64,000 nucleotides of DNA, taken from NCBI RefSeq assembly GCF_015775975.1, contig NZ_CP064056.1, positions 744,001 through 808,000 on the forward strand. The letters are read 5' to 3'. Below the pieces are notes generated by a model that did no database searches, was not told the origin of the DNA, and saw only the letters and a program-made list of their open reading frames with translations. A program made the translations under genes and the position numbers. Source of the DNA: Staphylococcus lloydii (lineage in GTDB: Bacteria; Bacillota; Bacilli; Staphylococcales; Staphylococcaceae). Positions 1 through 8,939 of this stretch are shown piece after piece; positions within the stretch are counted from its first letter, which is position 1; every line of letters begins with the position of its first letter.

Positions 1-79
1 TTCTGTTGAGATTTTAATACATTATGAATAGCAAGCTCAATTTTCTATTTAGTGATGATTGATGTAGCACTTAAAATTA

Positions 80-108
80 TTGTGACTCATCATAGTTAGA
101 TTTATAAT
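80..108 (+). promoter_or_regulatory. Predicted sigma-A promoter of moeB-moaB
   Basis: A TTGTGA -35 box (80-85) and a perfect TATAAT -10 box (103-108) are separated by exactly 17 nt, 32 nt before the moeB start codon. This is a consensus-quality housekeeping promoter and is the likely start of the moeB-moaB transcript. Bases 1-79 upstream show no gene that I can support. Confidence 0.7.
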
Positions 109-140
109 AGATGTAATGGATTTAAGAGAGGACAATTGCT

Positions 141-1145
141 GTGGATAATAATCGCTATTCAAGACAAATACTATTTAAAGGTATTGGTCAAAAAGGACAA
201 ACTTTAATAGCACAGGCACACGTCATTATTATAGGTATGGGTGCATTAGGATCACACCTTGCTGAAGGTTTAGTAAGAGCGGGTATTGGTGAATTAACAA
301 TAGTAGATAGAGATTATATTGAAGAAAGTAATTTACAACGCCAAACGTTGTATTCAGCTAATGATGCGGTTGAAGCCTTACCTAAAGTTATTGCTGCAAA
401 AAAAGCATTGCAAGCTATCAGTGGGGACGTCACGATTCATACATTTATTGAACAAGTTGACTATGCTTTTTTAGAAGAACATAGTCGTGAAGTGACTTTA
501 ATATTAGATGCTACGGATAATTTTGATACTAGAATGTTAATCAATGATTTTGCCTTTAAATATAATATTCCATGGATTTATGGGGGTGTAGTACAAAGTA
601 CTTATGTTGAAGCACCATTCATACCTGGAGAGACGCCTTGCTTTAATTGTTTATTACCACAACTGCCTGCGATTAACTTAACATGTGATACTGTTGGCGT
701 TATTCAACCAGCTGTAACTATGACTACAAGTTTGCAATTGAAAGATGCCCTTAAAATTATAACGGGGAATAATGTCCCAGCAAAATATACTTACGGTGAT
801 ATTTGGAATGGCGAACATCATGTCTTTGGTTTTAGTCGCATGTCAGATAATGATTGTCTAACGTGTGGCGCAGAACCTACGTTTCCCCAGTTAAATAAAC
901 AAGCACATGAATATGCGTCATTATGTGGTAGAGATACGGTACAATATCAAAATAAACATATTTCCCAGGAAATGTTAGTAAACTTTTTAGTAGAAAATAA
1001 TATTAATTATAAAACAAACGATTATCTTATTATGTTTCATTACGATGGCTATCGTTTAGTCAACTTTCATGATGGTAGATTTCTCATTCATAATATGTCA
1101 CAACCGAGTGAAGCGGCAAAACTAATGAATAAATTATTTGGATAA
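141..1145 (+). CDS. moeB: MoeB/ThiF-family adenylyltransferase (MoaD activation)
   Basis: E1-like enzyme expected to adenylate the C-terminal Gly-Gly of the sulfur carrier MoaD during molybdopterin synthesis. The nucleotide-binding loop GMGALG lies at residues 32-37, the conserved RQ/DR region near 57-68 and DATDN at 123-127. Two CxxC pairs (C167/C170 and C239/C242) form the structural zinc site. At 334 aa it is longer than the ~250 aa E. coli MoeB; the extra ~75 C-terminal residues have no motif I recognise. It starts at GTG after GAGAGGAC. It overlaps nothing functional and is followed 16 nt later by moaB. A ThiF role cannot be excluded, but every neighbour is a molybdenum cofactor gene. 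Confidence 0.92.
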   Translation: MDNNRYSRQILFKGIGQKGQTLIAQAHVIIIGMGALGSHLAEGLVRAGIGELTIVDRDYIEESNLQRQTLYSANDAVEALPKVIAAKKALQAISGDVTIHTFIEQVDYAFLEEHSREVTLILDATDNFDTRMLINDFAFKYNIPWIYGGVVQSTYVEAPFIPGETPCFNCLLPQLPAINLTCDTVGVIQPAVTMTTSLQLKDALKIITGNNVPAKYTYGDIWNGEHHVFGFSRMSDNDCLTCGAEPTFPQLNKQAHEYASLCGRDTVQYQNKHISQEMLVNFLVENNINYKTNDYLIMFHYDGYRLVNFHDGRFLIHNMSQPSEAAKLMNKLFG

Positions 1146-1161
1146 AAAAGGGGACATTTTG

Positions 1162-1662
1162 ATGCATAGTGATATCAAATTAACACGAAAAATACAAGTT
1201 GCAGTGTTGACGATTTCTGATACAAGAGATTATAAGACGGATAAAAGTGGCCAATTGATTAAGGCTTTACTTGCGGAAGAAAATGTTGAAGTAGGGGAAG
1301 CGGCTTATAAAATTGTTAAAGATGAACCACAAGCCATTAAGTCTCAAATTGAACAGTGGTTAAACGCTGACATTGATGTCATTATTACTACTGGGGGTAC
1401 TGGCATATCACCACGAGATATTACTATAGAAACACTTAGACCATTATTTTCGAAAGAAATAGAAGGTTTTGGTGAATTGTTTAGGTACTTAAGCTATACC
1501 GAAGATGTAGGCACAAAAGCATTATTATCTAGAGCCATTGCAGGCACTGTAAATGATAAATTGGTATTTTGCTTACCGGGTTCTAGTGGAGCAGTGAAAT
1601 TAGCATTAAATAAATTAATTAAGCCTGAATTAAATCATTTAGTACATGAATTAACAAAATAA
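1162..1662 (+). CDS. moaB: Molybdenum cofactor biosynthesis protein MoaB
   Basis: Molybdopterin adenylyltransferase-type protein (MoaB/Mog, MoCF_biosynth fold) acting late in cofactor assembly, before molybdate insertion by MoeA. Visible motifs are the TISDTRD strand, the [11 protein letters not shown] phosphate-binding loop and [11 protein letters not shown] near the C-terminus. The frame is open from a TTG at 1138 that would overlap moeB, but the ATG at 1162 has AAAAAGGGGAC upstream and gives 166 aa, close to the ~168 aa S. aureus protein, so I chose that start. Second gene of the moeB-moaB transcript, convergent with moaC. Confidence 0.93.
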   Translation: MHSDIKLTRKIQVAVLTISDTRDYKTDKSGQLIKALLAEENVEVGEAAYKIVKDEPQAIKSQIEQWLNADIDVIITTGGTGISPRDITIETLRPLFSKEIEGFGELFRYLSYTEDVGTKALLSRAIAGTVNDKLVFCLPGSSGAVKLALNKLIKPELNHLVHELTK

Positions 1663-1707
1663 TTGGGCAAGATATAATCATGTTATTTAAATGTTTATCC
1701 TGCCCAA
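1663..1707 (-). terminator. Hairpin between convergent moaB and moaC
   Basis: A 12-nt arm TTGGGCAAGATA (1663-1674) pairs with TATCCTGCCCAA (1696-1707) with one mismatch. Read on the minus strand it is followed by a T-rich stretch, so it may terminate moaC; there is no U-run on the plus side. Confidence 0.4.
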
Positions 1708-1715
1708 AAAGTATA

Positions 1716-2201
1716 TTATTGGTTACGCGTATAGTTTCCAGATTTACCGCCAGTTTTAGAGGATAGGTAAGTTTCACCGATAACCATACCTTTATCTAAT
1801 GCTTTTGTCATGTCGTAAATGGTTAGTGCTACAACAGAGGCGGCCGTTAAAGCTTCCATTTCAACACCAGTTTTACCTGTCGTAGAAACTGAAGTTGTAA
1901 TGTTAAGTGTATAGTCATTGTCGTTAGTAACCCAATCAAAACTGACATCGATGCCACTTAAAGGTAAGGGATGGCACATCAGTATGATAGTTGAAGTATT
2001 TTTGGCTGCCATGATACCAGCTATTTGAGCTGTATTAAGGACGTTACCTTTCTGGTTCGTATGTTCAACGATTTGTTGATGAATATCGGCATTAACGGTA
2101 ATGCTAGAATGTGCAATAGCAGTACGTTTAGTATTGCTTTTGTCTGATACATCAACCATTTTTGCATTACCTTGTTCATTAATATGTGTGAATTTTGACA
2201 T
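1716..2201 (-). CDS. moaC: Cyclic pyranopterin monophosphate synthase MoaC
   Basis: Second enzyme of molybdopterin synthesis, converting the MoaA product to cyclic pyranopterin monophosphate. The family signatures MCHPLPLSG and [19 protein letters not shown] are present, and the C-terminal GGKSG that carries a catalytic lysine. The reading frame is open further upstream, but the ATG at 2201 follows TAGGAGGTATAT at ideal spacing and gives 161 aa, normal for MoaC. Transcribed opposite to moeA, with only 59 nt between the two start codons, so their promoters must overlap or lie within each other's 5' ends. Confidence 0.96.
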   Translation of the reverse strand: MSKFTHINEQGNAKMVDVSDKSNTKRTAIAHSSITVNADIHQQIVEHTNQKGNVLNTAQIAGIMAAKNTSTIILMCHPLPLSGIDVSFDWVTNDNDYTLNITTSVSTTGKTGVEMEALTAASVVALTIYDMTKALDKGMVIGETYLSSKTGGKSGNYTRNQ

Positions 2202-2260
2202 AATATACCTCCTAAACAATTCATAGTATAACATGGCGTAAATAAGAAAGGGGATTAGGA

Positions 2261-3520
2261 ATGACAGTAGAAAAAAGAAATCCAATTACTGTAAAAGAAG
2301 CAATTGCGAGAGTTATGAAACAAAACATTACAATGCCTATTATTGAAGTACCTTTACAACAAAGTTTAGATCATGTGTTAGCGCAAGATATTGTAGCGAC
2401 TTATGACATACCTAGATTCAATAAATCACCGTACGATGGCTTTGCGATAAGAAGTGAAGATTCAGTCGGTGCAAGTGGAGATAAGCGTATTGAATTTAAT
2501 GTTATTGATCATATTGGAGCTGGTTCCGTTTCTGATAAAAAATTAGGTCCTAATGATGCAGTTAGAATCATGACAGGTGCCGAGTTACCTCAAGGTGCCG
2601 ACGCTGTAGTTATGTTGGAACAAACTATAGAGAAAGAACGCTCATTTACTATTAGAAAACCATTTGAAGCATATGAAAATGTATCGTTAAAAGGCGAAGA
2701 AACAACTGTTGGGGATATTGTTTTAAAAAAAGGACAACATCTTAATGCAGGAGGTATTGCTGTTTTAGCTACTTACGGTTATCAAGACGTCCCTGTTTAT
2801 AAAAAGCCTAGCGTTGCGATTATTGCCACAGGTAGTGAATTGTTGGACGTCAGTGATGATCTCGAACCTGGTAAGATTCGTAATTCGAATGGTCCAATGA
2901 TTCAAGCATTAGCTACTAAAGTCGGTCTAGAGGTAGAAACATATAAAATACAACAAGATGATTTAGAAAGTAGTATTCAAGTCGTTAAAGAAGCTAAAGG
3001 GAAACATGACATGGTAATTACTACAGGCGGTGTGTCAGTCGGAGATTTTGATTATTTACCGGCGATTTATGAAGCGTTAAATGCAGAAGTTTTGTTTAAT
3101 AAAGTTGCCATGCGACCAGGTAGCGTAACGACTGTTGCAGTAGCAGGTAATACTTATTTATTTGGTTTGTCTGGTAATCCGTCTGCTTGTTTTACAGGTT
3201 TTGAATTATTTGTAAAACCTGCACTTAACAAGATGACAGGTGCCAACGCTTGCTACCCCCAAATTGTTAAAGCAACGTTAATGGAAGACTTTACAAAACC
3301 GAACCCATTTAGCAGATTCATTAGAGCGAAAGCAACCTTTACAGGCGGTGAAATGACAGCCGTGCCGTCCGGCTTTAATAAATCTGGTGCAGTTGTAGCT
3401 ATAGCACACAGCAATGCGATGATAATGTTGCCTGGTGGTACGAGAGGCTATAAAAAAGGACGTACAGTCGATGTGATTTTGACTGAATCATCGAGTTACG
3501 AAGAGGAATTACTATTATGA
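2261..3520 (+). CDS. moeA: Molybdopterin molybdenumtransferase MoeA
   Basis: Inserts molybdate into adenylated molybdopterin to make active cofactor. At 419 aa it has the family length. Motifs in order: [11 protein letters not shown] near residue 47, [16 protein letters not shown] near 105, [13 protein letters not shown] near 252 (shared MoCF fold) and [16 protein letters not shown] near 300. The ATG follows AAAGGGGATTAG. It is the first gene of a tightly packed operon moeA-mobB-moaE-moaD-mobA-moaA; its stop overlaps the mobB start by 4 nt (ATGA), which suggests translational coupling. Confidence 0.96.
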   Translation: MTVEKRNPITVKEAIARVMKQNITMPIIEVPLQQSLDHVLAQDIVATYDIPRFNKSPYDGFAIRSEDSVGASGDKRIEFNVIDHIGAGSVSDKKLGPNDAVRIMTGAELPQGADAVVMLEQTIEKERSFTIRKPFEAYENVSLKGEETTVGDIVLKKGQHLNAGGIAVLATYGYQDVPVYKKPSVAIIATGSELLDVSDDLEPGKIRNSNGPMIQALATKVGLEVETYKIQQDDLESSIQVVKEAKGKHDMVITTGGVSVGDFDYLPAIYEALNAEVLFNKVAMRPGSVTTVAVAGNTYLFGLSGNPSACFTGFELFVKPALNKMTGANACYPQIVKATLMEDFTKPNPFSRFIRAKATFTGGEMTAVPSGFNKSGAVVAIAHSNAMIMLPGGTRGYKKGRTVDVILTESSSYEEELLL

Positions 3521-3993
3521 TTTTGCAAATCGTCGGTTATAAAAATACAGGGAAGACAACTTTAATGAGACAGACAATTAAATTGTTGAAATCGTTGGGT
3601 TTAAAGGTTGCTACAGTAAAAAATCATGGTCATGGTGGTGAAATAACGCTACAAGATAGTAATGTAGACCATATGAAACATTTTTCTGCTGGAGCCGATC
3701 AAAGCATTGTGCAGGGAGAAAATTATCGTCAAACAGTAACACATGTAGCAAAACAAAATCTTAAGGAACTGATTGCTGAATCTGTTACAATAGACAGTGA
3801 CATAATCTTAGTAGAAGGTTTTAAAGACGCACCGTATGATAAAGTTATCGTATATCATAATCAAGCAGATTATCATAAGCTAACTCAATTATCTAACGTG
3901 CAATATCATATTAATTTAAGCGAAGAAATGGCTTACAAACAATATGAAGCATGGTTACTTACTTTTCTACGTACAAAAGGGCTGATTCGATGA
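3517..3993 (+). CDS. mobB: Molybdopterin-guanine dinucleotide biosynthesis adaptor MobB
   Basis: P-loop GTPase-like adaptor that assists MobA in attaching GMP to molybdopterin. The Walker A loop GYKNTGKTTL begins at residue 7, and the VEGFKDAPYDKV segment is characteristic of MobB. 158 aa is a typical size. It overlaps moeA and moaE by 4 nt on each side (ATGA), so it sits in the middle of a coupled reading-frame chain. In E. coli mobB is dispensable; the same may hold here, but that is family knowledge only. Confidence 0.93.
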   Translation: MILQIVGYKNTGKTTLMRQTIKLLKSLGLKVATVKNHGHGGEITLQDSNVDHMKHFSAGADQSIVQGENYRQTVTHVAKQNLKELIAESVTIDSDIILVEGFKDAPYDKVIVYHNQADYHKLTQLSNVQYHINLSEEMAYKQYEAWLLTFLRTKGLIR

Positions 3994-4436
3994 AACAGTT
4001 TGAAGTTACAAATACACCTATTCAAACTGAACAATATAGAGCTTTTGTAGTTGATGCTACAAAAGGTGCTGCTGTTGTATTTACTGGCCATGTGAGAGAG
4101 TGGACAAAAGGGATAAAGACTGAGTATTTGGAATATGAAGCGTATGTACCAATGGCAGAAAAGAAACTCGCGCAAATTGGCGCAGAAATTACAGCACGTT
4201 GGCCAGACACAAAGACGAGCATTGTTCATAGAATAGGTGCGTTAAATATCTCTGACATAGCAGTATTGATCGCAGTATCTTCACCACATAGAAGAGATGC
4301 ATATGAAGCAAATGAATATGCGATAGAACGCATTAAAGAGATTGTACCAATTTGGAAAAAAGAAATATGGGAAGATGGTGCCGAATGGCAAGGCCATCAA
4401 AGAGGTTATCATGAAGATGCAATTGAAGGAGGCTAG
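3990..4436 (+). CDS. moaE: Molybdopterin synthase catalytic subunit MoaE
   Basis: Large subunit of the MoaD2-MoaE2 complex that transfers two sulfurs to cyclic pyranopterin monophosphate. Motifs VFTGHVR, VHRIGALNISDIAV, SPHRRDAYEA and the active-site lysine region IVPIWKKE are visible. I place the start at the ATG at 3990, which overlaps the mobB stop as ATGA and gives 148 aa; an in-frame codon at 3951 would place 39 nt of it inside mobB. moaD starts 3 nt after its stop, matching the equimolar subunits. Confidence 0.96.
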   Translation: MKQFEVTNTPIQTEQYRAFVVDATKGAAVVFTGHVREWTKGIKTEYLEYEAYVPMAEKKLAQIGAEITARWPDTKTSIVHRIGALNISDIAVLIAVSSPHRRDAYEANEYAIERIKEIVPIWKKEIWEDGAEWQGHQRGYHEDAIEGG

Positions 4437-4439
4437 GAA

Positions 4440-4673
4440 TTGAAAGTCTTATATTTTGCAGAAATAAAAGAAATTTTAGCTAAACAGTCAGAAGAAATAC
4501 CTTTAGATAATACACTGACTGTTGAACAATTAAAAAATAAATTACTTGAACAATATCCAGCATTAAAAAATAAAACTTATCAAGTAGCCGTTAATGAAGA
4601 ATTTGTTAAAGACGATGACATCGTGCAACAAAATGATACGGTTGCGTTGATTCCACCAGTTAGCGGAGGTTAA
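4440..4673 (+). CDS. moaD: Molybdopterin synthase sulfur carrier subunit MoaD
   Basis: Ubiquitin-fold sulfur carrier, 77 aa, ending in the diagnostic Gly-Gly (PPVSGG) that MoeB adenylates and that later carries the thiocarboxylate. The start is TTG, preceded by GAAGGAGGCTAGGAA, with no in-frame ATG near; the non-AUG start right after moaE fits coupled translation of the two subunits. Its stop is 7 nt before mobA. Confidence 0.95.
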   Translation: MKVLYFAEIKEILAKQSEEIPLDNTLTVEQLKNKLLEQYPALKNKTYQVAVNEEFVKDDDIVQQNDTVALIPPVSGG

Positions 4674-4680
4674 TATAGAG

Positions 4681-5283
4681 ATGAAAGCAATAATCCTTGC
4701 CGGTGGGCGTTCGGAAAGATTTGGCGCTCAAAAAGCATTTGCACAAATACAAGGACAGTATTTTTATCAACGCATTATAGATGTGCTTGAAGCAACAAAC
4801 ATGTTTAATAAAATAATCATTAGTACAAACGAAACATTAGCGCCAAAATTTGATTATAGCGATGTGGTCGTAGACGCTCCGCAATTTAAAGATAAGGGCC
4901 CATTGGCAGGACTTTGCACAGTCATGAAACAATATGACGATGAATTATTTTTCGTAGTTTCTGTTGATACACCGATGATTTCTAAAAAAGCAATTAGCAA
5001 ACTTTATCAATTCATGGTAGCGCATTTAATAGAAGATAAATTAGATATAGCCGGTTTTATCGCAGATAATTACCCAATCCCGACTATAGCATTTTACAGT
5101 CCTAAAACATTACAATATATTGAACAAGCTTTAAATTCTGATGATTATAGCTTCAAAAATGTATATAGCCGAGTCGATCATGCTTGGTTAAACGTTGGAG
5201 ATATTGATGCACCAGAATATTGGTTTAAAAATATTAATTATCAACAAGATTTGGACTCTTTAGAACAAGTGTTAAATAAATAA
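4681..5283 (+). CDS. mobA: Molybdenum cofactor guanylyltransferase MobA
   Basis: GT-A-fold nucleotidyltransferase that makes molybdopterin guanine dinucleotide from GTP. The N-terminal signature [13 protein letters not shown] (residues 6-18) and the metal-binding VDTPM segment near residue 98 are present; 200 aa matches the family. The MGD product serves DMSO-reductase-family enzymes such as respiratory nitrate reductase and formate dehydrogenase, none of which lies in this window. Confidence 0.95.
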   Translation: MKAIILAGGRSERFGAQKAFAQIQGQYFYQRIIDVLEATNMFNKIIISTNETLAPKFDYSDVVVDAPQFKDKGPLAGLCTVMKQYDDELFFVVSVDTPMISKKAISKLYQFMVAHLIEDKLDIAGFIADNYPIPTIAFYSPKTLQYIEQALNSDDYSFKNVYSRVDHAWLNVGDIDAPEYWFKNINYQQDLDSLEQVLNK

Positions 5284-5296
5284 GGAGGTCCTTAAA

Positions 5297-6319
5297 ATGG
5301 TTGAACAAATAACTGATAAATTAGGTAGACCAATTCGAGACTTAAGATTATCAGTTACCGATCGCTGTAACTTTCGATGTGATTATTGTATGCCGAAAGA
5401 AATATTTGGAGATGACTACGTATTTCTCCCAAAAGAAGAGTTATTAACTTTTGACGAAATGACTCGTATTGCCGAAATCTATACGCAACTTGGCGTGAAG
5501 AAAATTCGCATTACTGGTGGCGAACCATTAATGCGCAGAGATTTATATAAGTTAATAGAACAGTTGTCACAAATAGATGCTATCGAAGATATAGGTTTAA
5601 CTACAAATGGATTACTGTTAAAAAAGCACGGACAAAATTTATACGATGCAGGTTTAAGAAGAATAAATGTAAGTCTTGATGCTATTGAGGATAAAGTATT
5701 TCAAAATATAAATAACCGTAATATTAAAGCGAGTACGATTTTAGATCAAATTGATTATGCCGTTAGTATTGGATTCCACGTTAAAGTAAATGTGGTTATT
5801 CAAAAAGGGGTTAACGATGATCAAATTATTCCGATGATTGAATACTTTAAAGATAAAGATATTGAAATACGTTTTATTGAATTTATGGATGTAGGCAACG
5901 ATAATGGTTGGGATTTCAGTAAAGTTGTTACCAAAGATGAAATGTTAGCTACCGTAGAACAACATTTTGATATTGCACCTGTGGAGCCTAAATATTTTGG
6001 TGAAGTCGCTAAATATTACCGACATATAGACAATGGGGCGAAATTTGGCTTAATAACAAGTGTATCGCAATCGTTTTGTTCAACCTGCACACGTGCAAGA
6101 TTGTCATCAGACGGAAAATTTTACGGATGTTTATTTAGCTCAGTAGATGGATTTGATGTGAAATCATTTTTACGTTCTGGTGCAAACAATCATGAACTTA
6201 AAGAACAATTTAAAGCATTATGGAACATTCGAGACGATCGCTATTCAGATGAACGTACCGAACAAACAGTTGCTAATCGCAAACGTAAGAAAATAAATAT
6301 GAACTATATAGGTGGTTAG
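5297..6319 (+). CDS. moaA: GTP 3',8-cyclase MoaA (radical SAM)
   Basis: First committed enzyme of molybdopterin synthesis, converting GTP to 3',8-cyclo-GTP with two Fe-S clusters. The radical-SAM cluster cysteines C24-x3-C28-x2-C31 follow LRLSVTDR, and the second-cluster cysteines C261, C264 and C278 are present. The protein ends in the Gly-Gly tail (NYIGG) required for activity in known MoaA proteins. 340 aa is the usual length. The ATG follows AAGGAGGTCCTTAAA. Last gene of the operon, followed by a strong terminator. Confidence 0.97.
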   Translation: MVEQITDKLGRPIRDLRLSVTDRCNFRCDYCMPKEIFGDDYVFLPKEELLTFDEMTRIAEIYTQLGVKKIRITGGEPLMRRDLYKLIEQLSQIDAIEDIGLTTNGLLLKKHGQNLYDAGLRRINVSLDAIEDKVFQNINNRNIKASTILDQIDYAVSIGFHVKVNVVIQKGVNDDQIIPMIEYFKDKDIEIRFIEFMDVGNDNGWDFSKVVTKDEMLATVEQHFDIAPVEPKYFGEVAKYYRHIDNGAKFGLITSVSQSFCSTCTRARLSSDGKFYGCLFSSVDGFDVKSFLRSGANNHELKEQFKALWNIRDDRYSDERTEQTVANRKRKKINMNYIGG

Positions 6320-6355
6320 TTAAAAGGCTACACTTTCAATACTATATACTTTTTA

Positions 6356-6384
6356 ATCTCACAATAGATTATTGTGAGATTTTA
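6356..6384 (+). terminator. Intrinsic terminator of the moeA-moaA operon
   Basis: A perfect 11-bp stem ATCTCACAATA (6356-6366) with TATTGTGAGAT (6370-6380), 3-nt loop, followed by TTTTAT. It lies 37 nt after the moaA stop. Confidence 0.85.
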
Positions 6385-6385
6385 T

Positions 6386-6643
6386 ATTTATATTTAAAAA
6401 CTATTAAAGCAATAATTTAAAGATAATAAAAAACCACTGACATTGAATAAATGAATGATAAATAAGCGTTAATCTTTAATATCTTTAATTTAAAATCTAA
6501 ATGAGTAATTTAAATAACAACTTAAAAGTTATAGATTTAAAGAAGGAATTGTTATATAATATTTCAAAAGCATAAGACTATATATAAAGCCATTTAAACA
6601 ATAAAACAACAACTAGAATAAACATAGGAGGCTTGATCAAAAT
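6386..6643 (+). promoter_or_regulatory. AT-rich sarV upstream region
   Basis: A 258-nt noncoding stretch with no ORF that I can support. A TATAAT at 6555-6560 is the best -10 box, with only a poor -35 (around 6532-6537) at 17 nt. The ribosome binding site AGGAGG lies at 6627-6632. The long 5' leader of ~75 nt is plausible for a sar-family gene, whose promoters are commonly bound by other regulators, but no specific operator can be identified by eye. Confidence 0.3.
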
Positions 6644-6994
6644 ATGGAAAGTAAGGTAAAGCAATTCATCGAATCCGAAAGAGCACTAAGCCAACTGAAA
6701 CATTGGCTTAAAACGACCCAAAGTTTATCTATGGAAGAATTTGTTGTGCTATACAAAGTTTATGAGGCACAAAAAATTAGTGGTAAAGTATTGAGAGATA
6801 CTTTGCATTTTGAAATGTTGTGGGATACAAGTAAGATTGATGTTATAATACGTAAAATATATAAAAAAGAACTCATTTCAAAAATTCGCTCTGATTCGGA
6901 TGAACGACAGGTGTTTTATTACTTTGATGAAAAGCAAAGTGAACTACTCAGCCATATAACGGCGGCTATCGAAACTTCTCAAATGGCAAACTAA
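6644..6994 (+). CDS. sarV: SarA-family transcriptional regulator SarV
   Basis: Small winged-helix DNA-binding protein (116 aa) of the staphylococcal Sar family. The SarA-type core [17 protein letters not shown] (helix-turn-helix region) and the wing ending in [12 protein letters not shown] are clear, and the sequence strongly resembles S. aureus SarV as I recall it. It also has the same position, next to the end of the molybdopterin operon. In S. aureus, SarV is repressed by SarA and MgrA and acts on autolysis and virulence genes; whether these targets apply here is unknown. Monocistronic, with its own terminator. Confidence 0.9.
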   Translation: MESKVKQFIESERALSQLKHWLKTTQSLSMEEFVVLYKVYEAQKISGKVLRDTLHFEMLWDTSKIDVIIRKIYKKELISKIRSDSDERQVFYYFDEKQSELLSHITAAIETSQMAN

Positions 6995-6995
6995 T

Positions 6996-7050
6996 AAAAA
7001 AGGTTAGGTATTATGAATGTAGCACATTCAATTATACCTAACCTTTTTTT
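6996..7050. terminator. Bidirectional terminator between sarV and MFS gene
   Basis: AAGGTTAGGTA (7000-7010) pairs perfectly with TACCTAACCTT (7035-7045), flanked by an A-run on the left and seven Ts on the right, so it can act on both strands. An inner GAATG/CATTC pair extends the stem-loop. It separates two convergent genes. Confidence 0.88.
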
Positions 7051-7051
7051 A

Positions 7052-8260
7052 TTAATATTGTGTTTTAACTTTACGTCCATGAACGAATAAATAAATGATT
7101 GCTGTAACGAGTGCGATTATTGCCATAATGCCGTATAACTGAGCAAATGACACTGCAGAAGTTATGAAACCTAACACATATGGGCCAAAGCCTAAACCTA
7201 GGTCTAATCCAATAAAGTAAGTAGATGTTGCGATACCATATTTTGTCGGAGGTGATACTTTAATTGCGATAGCTTGCATACTTGAAGAAATATTACCGTA
7301 ACCGCAACCAAGTAAAAGCCCCGCTATAACGAGTAACCAACCTGAATTTGTAAAACATAGTGCAACGAACGTTAAAATTAAACAAATGAAAGCAGGGTAA
7401 ACGACTACGTTTTCATTTTTGTCATCCATCATACGTCCGGCAACAGGTCTTGTGATTAATGAAGCAATAGCATAGAAAATAAAGAAGTAACTTGCTAACG
7501 TTACTAAATGAATTTCTTGAGCATAAAATTGTAAAAACGTGAGTATCGATGAATAAGTTAAACCTGTGATTAACATAATGATGGCAACGGGTACAGCTTC
7601 TTTTGCAATGTAATTGTTAATGTTAAATTTCTTCTTGCTTTGTGTATCTTTCATAGGTTCTTCTTTTGTAGTTTCAAATTGTAAGTTAATAAAGAATGAT
7701 ACTGCGAAACTTACAACACCACATATTAAACAAATAAAGAATAACAATTCAACTGGGAAAGCATTAATTAATAATAAACCAAAAAATGGCCCTATAGCTG
7801 CACCTAATACTAAACTTAATGAGAATAAACTGATACCTTCACTTTTACGTTCTTGAGGCGTCACATATGCTGCGATTGTACCTGTTGCAGTAGTTGTGAC
7901 ACCAGTTGCAATACCGTTAATAACTCTTGTAACCATTAATACTGTTAATGAACCCTCAATAAAATATAATAATTGAGAAATCATTAAAAATACTAAACCG
8001 ATTAGTAATATACGTTTTGGTCCAACTCTGTTGACATACTTTCCTGTTGTAAATCTACCTATGAGTGACCCAATAATAAAAAGACCTGACACCAATCCGG
8101 CTATACTATCTGAAGCGTGATACTCAGACTTTGTATAGCTTGCGATAATTACAATTAATAAATACATACACAGGTAAACTAAAAAGTTCGTTAAAAAGTT
8201 AATGTTAAAACTTTTAGTCCATATAGGTGTTTTTAAAGCACCTTGTTCTACATGTTGCAC
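7052..8260 (-). CDS. MFS transporter, drug:H+ antiporter-like
   Basis: Twelve-segment major facilitator protein, 402 aa, with the motif A-like loop GRFTTGKYVNRVGPKR between TM2 and TM3 (about residues 68-83) and a second basic loop RPVAGRMMDDKNE in the C-terminal half. The central cytoplasmic loop (about 196-215) is charged. The substrate cannot be read from the sequence. It is directly downstream of a marR gene with a 2-nt gap, so it is most likely the efflux pump that this regulator controls. An equivalent pair lies beside sarV in S. aureus as I recall it. Confidence 0.85.
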   Translation of the reverse strand: MQHVEQGALKTPIWTKSFNINFLTNFLVYLCMYLLIVIIASYTKSEYHASDSIAGLVSGLFIIGSLIGRFTTGKYVNRVGPKRILLIGLVFLMISQLLYFIEGSLTVLMVTRVINGIATGVTTTATGTIAAYVTPQERKSEGISLFSLSLVLGAAIGPFFGLLLINAFPVELLFFICLICGVVSFAVSFFINLQFETTKEEPMKDTQSKKKFNINNYIAKEAVPVAIIMLITGLTYSSILTFLQFYAQEIHLVTLASYFFIFYAIASLITRPVAGRMMDDKNENVVVYPAFICLILTFVALCFTNSGWLLVIAGLLLGCGYGNISSSMQAIAIKVSPPTKYGIATSTYFIGLDLGLGFGPYVLGFITSAVSFAQLYGIMAIIALVTAIIYLFVHGRKVKTQY

Positions 8261-8262
8261 TA

Positions 8263-8697
8263 CTATTCCTCCTCTAGATTAGATAATTGTTCGTGTAACG
8301 CCAATACGGTTTTAATAGTGATATCGGCTTCTTCTGCAGTAATACCTGAACGTTCGACGATATTACCTTGAATACGATCAAATTGCTTACTCATATCCTC
8401 AAATAATTCAGTACCTGCTTTTGATAGAGTTAAGATGCGTTCTCTTTTATCATTACCTTGCTTTATAGTTAATAATGATTTGTCTGAAAGTACTTTTAAT
8501 ATCTTACGCGTTGTCGGTTTTTCGATAGCTCTTCTTTTAGATATTTGTACTAATGTTGTAGGTTCGTTAAGCGCGATATCTTTTAACACAAGCCATTGCG
8601 CTGAAAATAAATCATACTCTTCGAATATGGGTTGAAATAATTTTACGTAAGGTCGATACATACCCGTTAAACTATCGAATAATTTTTTTGTATTCAT
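8263..8697 (-). CDS. MarR-family transcriptional regulator
   Basis: Winged-helix regulator of 144 aa. The helix-turn-helix region LVQISKRRAIEKPTTRKILKVL (quoted as LVQISKRR and KPTTRKILKVL) and the wing KQGNDKRERILTLSKAG, with the conserved D-x-R (DKRER), are visible. A GTG lies 6 nt further upstream, but it overlaps the ribosome binding site GAGAGGTG, so the ATG at 8697 is preferred. It heads a two-gene operon with the MFS transporter. A perfect palindrome sits just downstream of the predicted -10 box, consistent with autorepression relieved by a ligand of the pump. Confidence 0.9.
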   Translation of the reverse strand: MNTKKLFDSLTGMYRPYVKLFQPIFEEYDLFSAQWLVLKDIALNEPTTLVQISKRRAIEKPTTRKILKVLSDKSLLTIKQGNDKRERILTLSKAGTELFEDMSKQFDRIQGNIVERSGITAEEADITIKTVLALHEQLSNLEEE

Positions 8698-8712
8698 AGG
8701 CACCTCTCAAAT

Positions 8713-8729
8713 AGTTAGCTTAGCTAACT
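8713..8729. promoter_or_regulatory. Palindromic operator, probable MarR binding site
   Basis: A perfect 8+1+8 inverted repeat, AGTTAGCT-T-AGCTAACT, lies between the predicted -10 box of the marR-MFS operon and its start codon, 16 nt from the ATG. Its size and position fit a dimeric MarR repressor blocking initiation. That this protein binds it is inference. Confidence 0.65.
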
Positions 8730-8730
8730 T

Positions 8731-8759
8731 TATTTAGAACGTTTACTATTCTAATGCAA
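8731..8759 (-). promoter_or_regulatory. Predicted promoter of the marR-MFS operon
   Basis: On the minus strand TTGCAT (8759-8754) and TAAATA (8736-8731) are spaced by 17 nt. The palindromic operator abuts the -10 box on its downstream side. Confidence 0.5.
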
Positions 8760-8939
8760 TTTTGAAAATAAAGCAATAGGTTAATACAAATTTTAATTAA
8801 ATGAGTATTATGTTTTTAAGAAGGACAATTTACTACAAATTTTAAATAAGTATTGGTAGTTTCACTTATTAGTAAAATGCGAGTAATGAGAGAAGTCATT
8901 TGTTATTATAGAATTAAATAAAATTAAGGGGTTTTATCC

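Noticed and set aside
2195..2232. TTGACA promoter for moeA inside the moaC 5' end
   Set aside because: TTGACA (2195-2200) has no acceptable -10 box at 16-18 nt; the nearest TATAAC is 26 nt away. Divergent promoters must exist here but I cannot place them.
3933..4229. 98-aa minus-strand ORF over mobB/moaE
   Set aside because: It is antisense to two well-conserved genes, has no ribosome binding site that stands out and an unlikely composition. Treated as a shadow.
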